Origin: DATLAN01 sp035527455
GTDB taxonomy: Bacteria > Planctomycetota > Planctomycetia > Pirellulales > Thermoguttaceae
Reading direction: 5' to 3'
DNA: 7,755 nucleotides
Assembly (NCBI GenBank): GCA_035527455.1
Contig: DATLAN010000009.1
Location: 1 to 7,755, forward strand
The position numbers were made by a program, and so were the translations under genes. Shown here piece by piece: positions 6,300 through 7,755 of the stretch. The notes below the pieces were generated by a model, which worked only from the letters and a program-made list of their open reading frames with translations, searched no databases and was not told the DNA's origin. The first letter of the stretch is position 1; the number at the start of each line of letters is the position of its first letter.

Positions 6300-6328
6300 C
6301 CGAACGCCCGCCGATTGCGTTCGGCGGG
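6300..6328 (-). other. Overlapping alternative stem-loops downstream of larC
   Basis: Two 8-bp stems share bases and cannot form together: 6300-6307 with 6317-6324 (9-base loop), and 6307-6314 with 6321-6328 (6-base loop). They lie about 60-90 bases after the larC stop in the larC transcript. There is no U-run after them, so they are not a standard intrinsic terminator. They could be a factor-dependent terminator, an mRNA-end structure, or chance in GC-rich DNA. Confidence 0.4.
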
Positions 6329-6354
6329 GTCCGCGCCGCGATCGATCCTCCAAT

Positions 6355-6369
6355 CCCTCCCTCCCTCCC
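6355..6369 (-). other. G-quadruplex motif (GGGA repeats) just after larC
   Basis: The minus strand reads four GGG runs separated by single A bases, beginning 20 bases after the larC stop codon. This is the compact G3N1 pattern, one of the most stable quadruplex types, and it would be present in the larC mRNA 3' region. Whether it folds or matters is inferred. Confidence 0.5.
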
Positions 6370-6389
6370 TCACATCATCAAACATCAAC

Positions 6390-7580
6390 TCACTTTCGCT
6401 CGACCTCGCTCGCATCAAACGCCTTCCCGGCCGCTTCATACACTTCGTGCAACGGCACGCCGTGCTCGGCGGCGATGCGGCGGCAGGACTCGAACTCCGG
6501 GGCGAAGCGGGCCGCGCCGCCGGCAAGCCAGCCGACCTTGCCCTCCACCGGTCCCCAACGAGTTTGCACACTGTGGGGCTGACGCGAGAGCACGTGCCGC
6601 GCCGCCGTCCAACGCCGTACGCCCAGCGTCGTCGTTTCGGTGAACAGAACGGCCTCGATCGGCTCGACGTCTTCCGGCCGGCACAACACCGAGAGCTTCA
6701 CGCCCGGGCGGTTCTTCTTCATCTGGATGGCCGTGGTATAAACGTCCAGCGCCCCGGCCTCCCAGAGCCGCGTGGTGCAGTAGCCGATCATCTCGCCGCT
6801 GATGTCGTCGAGGTTCGTCTCCAGCACGCAAATCCGATCGCCCGCCTCGGCCTCGGTCTCGACCGCATCGCCGACCAGCAGCCGCAAGACGTTCGGTTGC
6901 TCGGCCAGGTCTCGTTGTCCGGCCCCGTAGCCGATCTGCCGGAGAGTCATCGGCGGCACCGGACCGAAGGCGTCGGCCAGCGTGGCCAAGATCGCCGCGC
7001 CGGTGGGCGTGGTCAGCTCACAGCGGACCGAAGACTCGGCCAACGGGATCCCCCGCAGCAATTCGGCCGTGGCCGGGGCCGGAATGCTGCACAGCCCGTG
7101 GGCGATCTTCACCTTGCCCGTGCCTGTGGGAACCGGCGAGGCCACGACTCGCTGGACCCCCAACAGGTCGAAGCCGACGGCCGCGCCCACGATGTCGGCA
7201 ATGGAATCGGCCGCTCCGACCTCGTGGAAATGGACCTCGTCGACGGTGGTGCCGTGTACTTTGGCCTCGGCCTCGGCCAGGGTGGTGAAGATCCGCCCGG
7301 CGAGTTCCTTCTGCGGCGGCGAGAGTTGCCCGGCGTCGATCATCGCCAGGATCGGACGCAGGTGCCGGTGGACGTGTTCGTGCTGGTGCTCCACGGTCAC
7401 CTGGGTCGCGCGAAAGCCCAGCTTCTTGACCTCCCGGGCGACCAGCCGGCAGCCGGGCAGTTTCAAGGACGCGACCGCCGCGTCGAGCAACTCGAGTTCC
7501 ACGCCGGCGTCGACCAGCGCGCCGAGCGTCATATCGCCGCTGATTCCGCTGGCACAGTCGAGGTAAGCGATTCTCGTCAT
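6390..7580 (-). CDS. larC: LarC, nickel insertion enzyme for nickel-pincer nucleotide cofactor
   Basis: The product has 396 residues from ATG 7580. LarC is the CTP-dependent cyclometallase that inserts nickel into the pyridinium bis-thiocarboxylate mononucleotide to make the NPN cofactor of lactate racemase and related LarA enzymes. The protein begins with the family signature MTRIAYLDCASGISGDM. A His-rich segment (H65, H67, H69, H71, H73) is a likely nickel site. VDEVHFHEVGAADSIADIVG (113-132), IPAPATAELLRG (166-177), ELTTPTGAAILATL (188-201) and IGYGAGQRDL (216-225) follow in the LarC1 half. LETNLDDISGEMIGY (253-267) and ALDVYTTAIQMKKNRPGVKL (277-296) mark the LarC2 half. In Lactiplantibacillus plantarum the two halves are joined by a programmed frameshift; here they are one continuous frame. 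The frame is open further upstream to 7745, but residues before MTRIAY are not family-like. AAAGGGA (7585-7591) is a weak ribosome binding site with short spacing. No larA, larB or larE is in the window. The stop is TGA at 6390. Confidence 0.93.
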   Translation of the reverse strand: MTRIAYLDCASGISGDMTLGALVDAGVELELLDAAVASLKLPGCRLVAREVKKLGFRATQVTVEHQHEHVHRHLRPILAMIDAGQLSPPQKELAGRIFTTLAEAEAKVHGTTVDEVHFHEVGAADSIADIVGAAVGFDLLGVQRVVASPVPTGTGKVKIAHGLCSIPAPATAELLRGIPLAESSVRCELTTPTGAAILATLADAFGPVPPMTLRQIGYGAGQRDLAEQPNVLRLLVGDAVETEAEAGDRICVLETNLDDISGEMIGYCTTRLWEAGALDVYTTAIQMKKNRPGVKLSVLCRPEDVEPIEAVLFTETTTLGVRRWTAARHVLSRQPHSVQTRWGPVEGKVGWLAGGAARFAPEFESCRRIAAEHGVPLHEVYEAAGKAFDASEVERK

Positions 7581-7680
7581 GGGGTCCCTTTGCCCGGCTG
7601 TTTGTTCGTTTCTGAGTAACATTTCAGCCATCTGAAGTCGTATTGGTGGATTTTGGGGTGTTGTGTTATGACTTGCGGGC
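7581..7680. promoter_or_regulatory. Upstream region of larC (possible divergent promoter region)
   Basis: This 100-base stretch is more AT-rich than its surroundings and lies between larC and a possible divergent gene. A small dyad, TTCAG (7623-7627) and CTGAA (7632-7636), has a 4-base centre and could be an operator. I cannot identify convincing -35/-10 boxes. Calling it a promoter region rests on position and composition only. Confidence 0.3.
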
Positions 7681-7755
7681 ATGGCGACATGCACGGAGGT
7701 TTTGAACGAATCGACGCTCGATGTTCTTCGGGGGGCCGCGCTCACCGAAGAACAG
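7681..7755 (+). CDS. Possible start of an unidentified divergent gene (cut by window edge)
   Basis: An ATG at 7681 opens 25 codons to the end of the window: MATCTEVLNESTLDVLRG, then AALTEEQ. The composition is that of a plausible soluble N-terminus, loosely like the Cys...LLxGxLsEEe openings of some planctomycete kinases and zinc-finger anti-sigma proteins, but that is far too little to name it. There is no Shine-Dalgarno sequence before it. A second ATG frame at 7668 is also open to the edge but reads less like protein. The stretch contains a 10-bp inverted repeat (7722-7731 and 7745-7754), so it may be non-coding. Confidence 0.3.
   Translation, partial: MATCTEVLNESTLDVLRGAALTEEQ

Noticed and set aside
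6780..6932. Further GTAGCC sequences at 6780-6785 and 6927-6932
   Set aside because: They lie within larC codons (the IGY motifs) and are not followed by the 7-5-7 hairpin, so they are chance matches rather than repeat copies.
6315..7619. A 434-codon plus-strand open frame opposite larC
   Set aside because: The translation is Arg/Gly/His-rich with no domain, while the minus strand encodes a clear LarC with all its motifs.
7581..7745. Extension of larC upstream to an ATG at 7745 (about 55 more residues)
   Set aside because: The extra residues do not resemble LarC, whose members begin near the MTRIAYLDCASGISGDM signature, and the region is AT-richer like an intergenic spacer.
1..7755. tRNA, rRNA or known riboswitch
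   Set aside because: I looked in the intergenic gaps and saw no cloverleaf, rRNA-like stretch or recognisable aptamer core; the gaps are accounted for by repeats and short hairpins.

Overview
This is a high-GC bacterial window that most likely comes from a planctomycete (Planctomycetota, Pirellulales-like). The evidence is the mix of families: a secreted lamin-tail plus dockerin protein with the repeat style common in that phylum, an exported methyltransferase/PQQ-type beta-propeller fusion, a secreted ThuA-like protein, and short intergenic palindromic repeats. The lineage is an inference from family content, not from a marker gene.

Layout. On the + strand, 1-1050 is the 3' end of a large secreted protein (lamin-tail remnant, then a type I dockerin). 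1153-4368 is a complete 1071-residue exported protein with an N-terminal SAM-methyltransferase fold followed by PQQ-like beta-propeller repeats. The remaining three complete genes are on the - strand: a secreted ThuA-like protein (5300-4485, convergent with the propeller gene), a Nif3/YbgI-family dinuclear-metal protein (6210-5428) with all expected metal ligands, and larC (7580-6390), the nickel-insertion enzyme of nickel-pincer-nucleotide biosynthesis, as one unbroken frame. A possible divergent gene begins at 7681 and runs off the right edge. No gene-free stretch exceeds 180 bases.

The most distinctive content lies between and inside the genes. Three intergenic spaces (1047-1106, 4405-4458, 5335-5394) hold related palindromic elements bounded by GTAG and CTAC, with internal 7-bp/5-nt hairpins. 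This is the architecture of REP/REPIN elements mobilised by RAYT transposases, and paired positions co-vary between copies. A second, different repeat type (GA-rich, 25-bp perfect inverted arms at 2948-2972 and 3059-3083) sits in frame inside the propeller gene. The nif3-larC space carries G-rich tracts on opposite strands and a pair of mutually exclusive hairpins.

How the genes work together. No single pathway is evident. The left half is dominated by exported proteins (dockerin, methyltransferase-propeller, ThuA), typical of the large secreted gene sets of planctomycetes. The right half is cytoplasmic metal or cofactor chemistry (LarC, Nif3). The three - strand genes could be co-transcribed, but gaps of 127 and 179 bases filled with repeats and hairpins argue for separate or attenuated transcripts.
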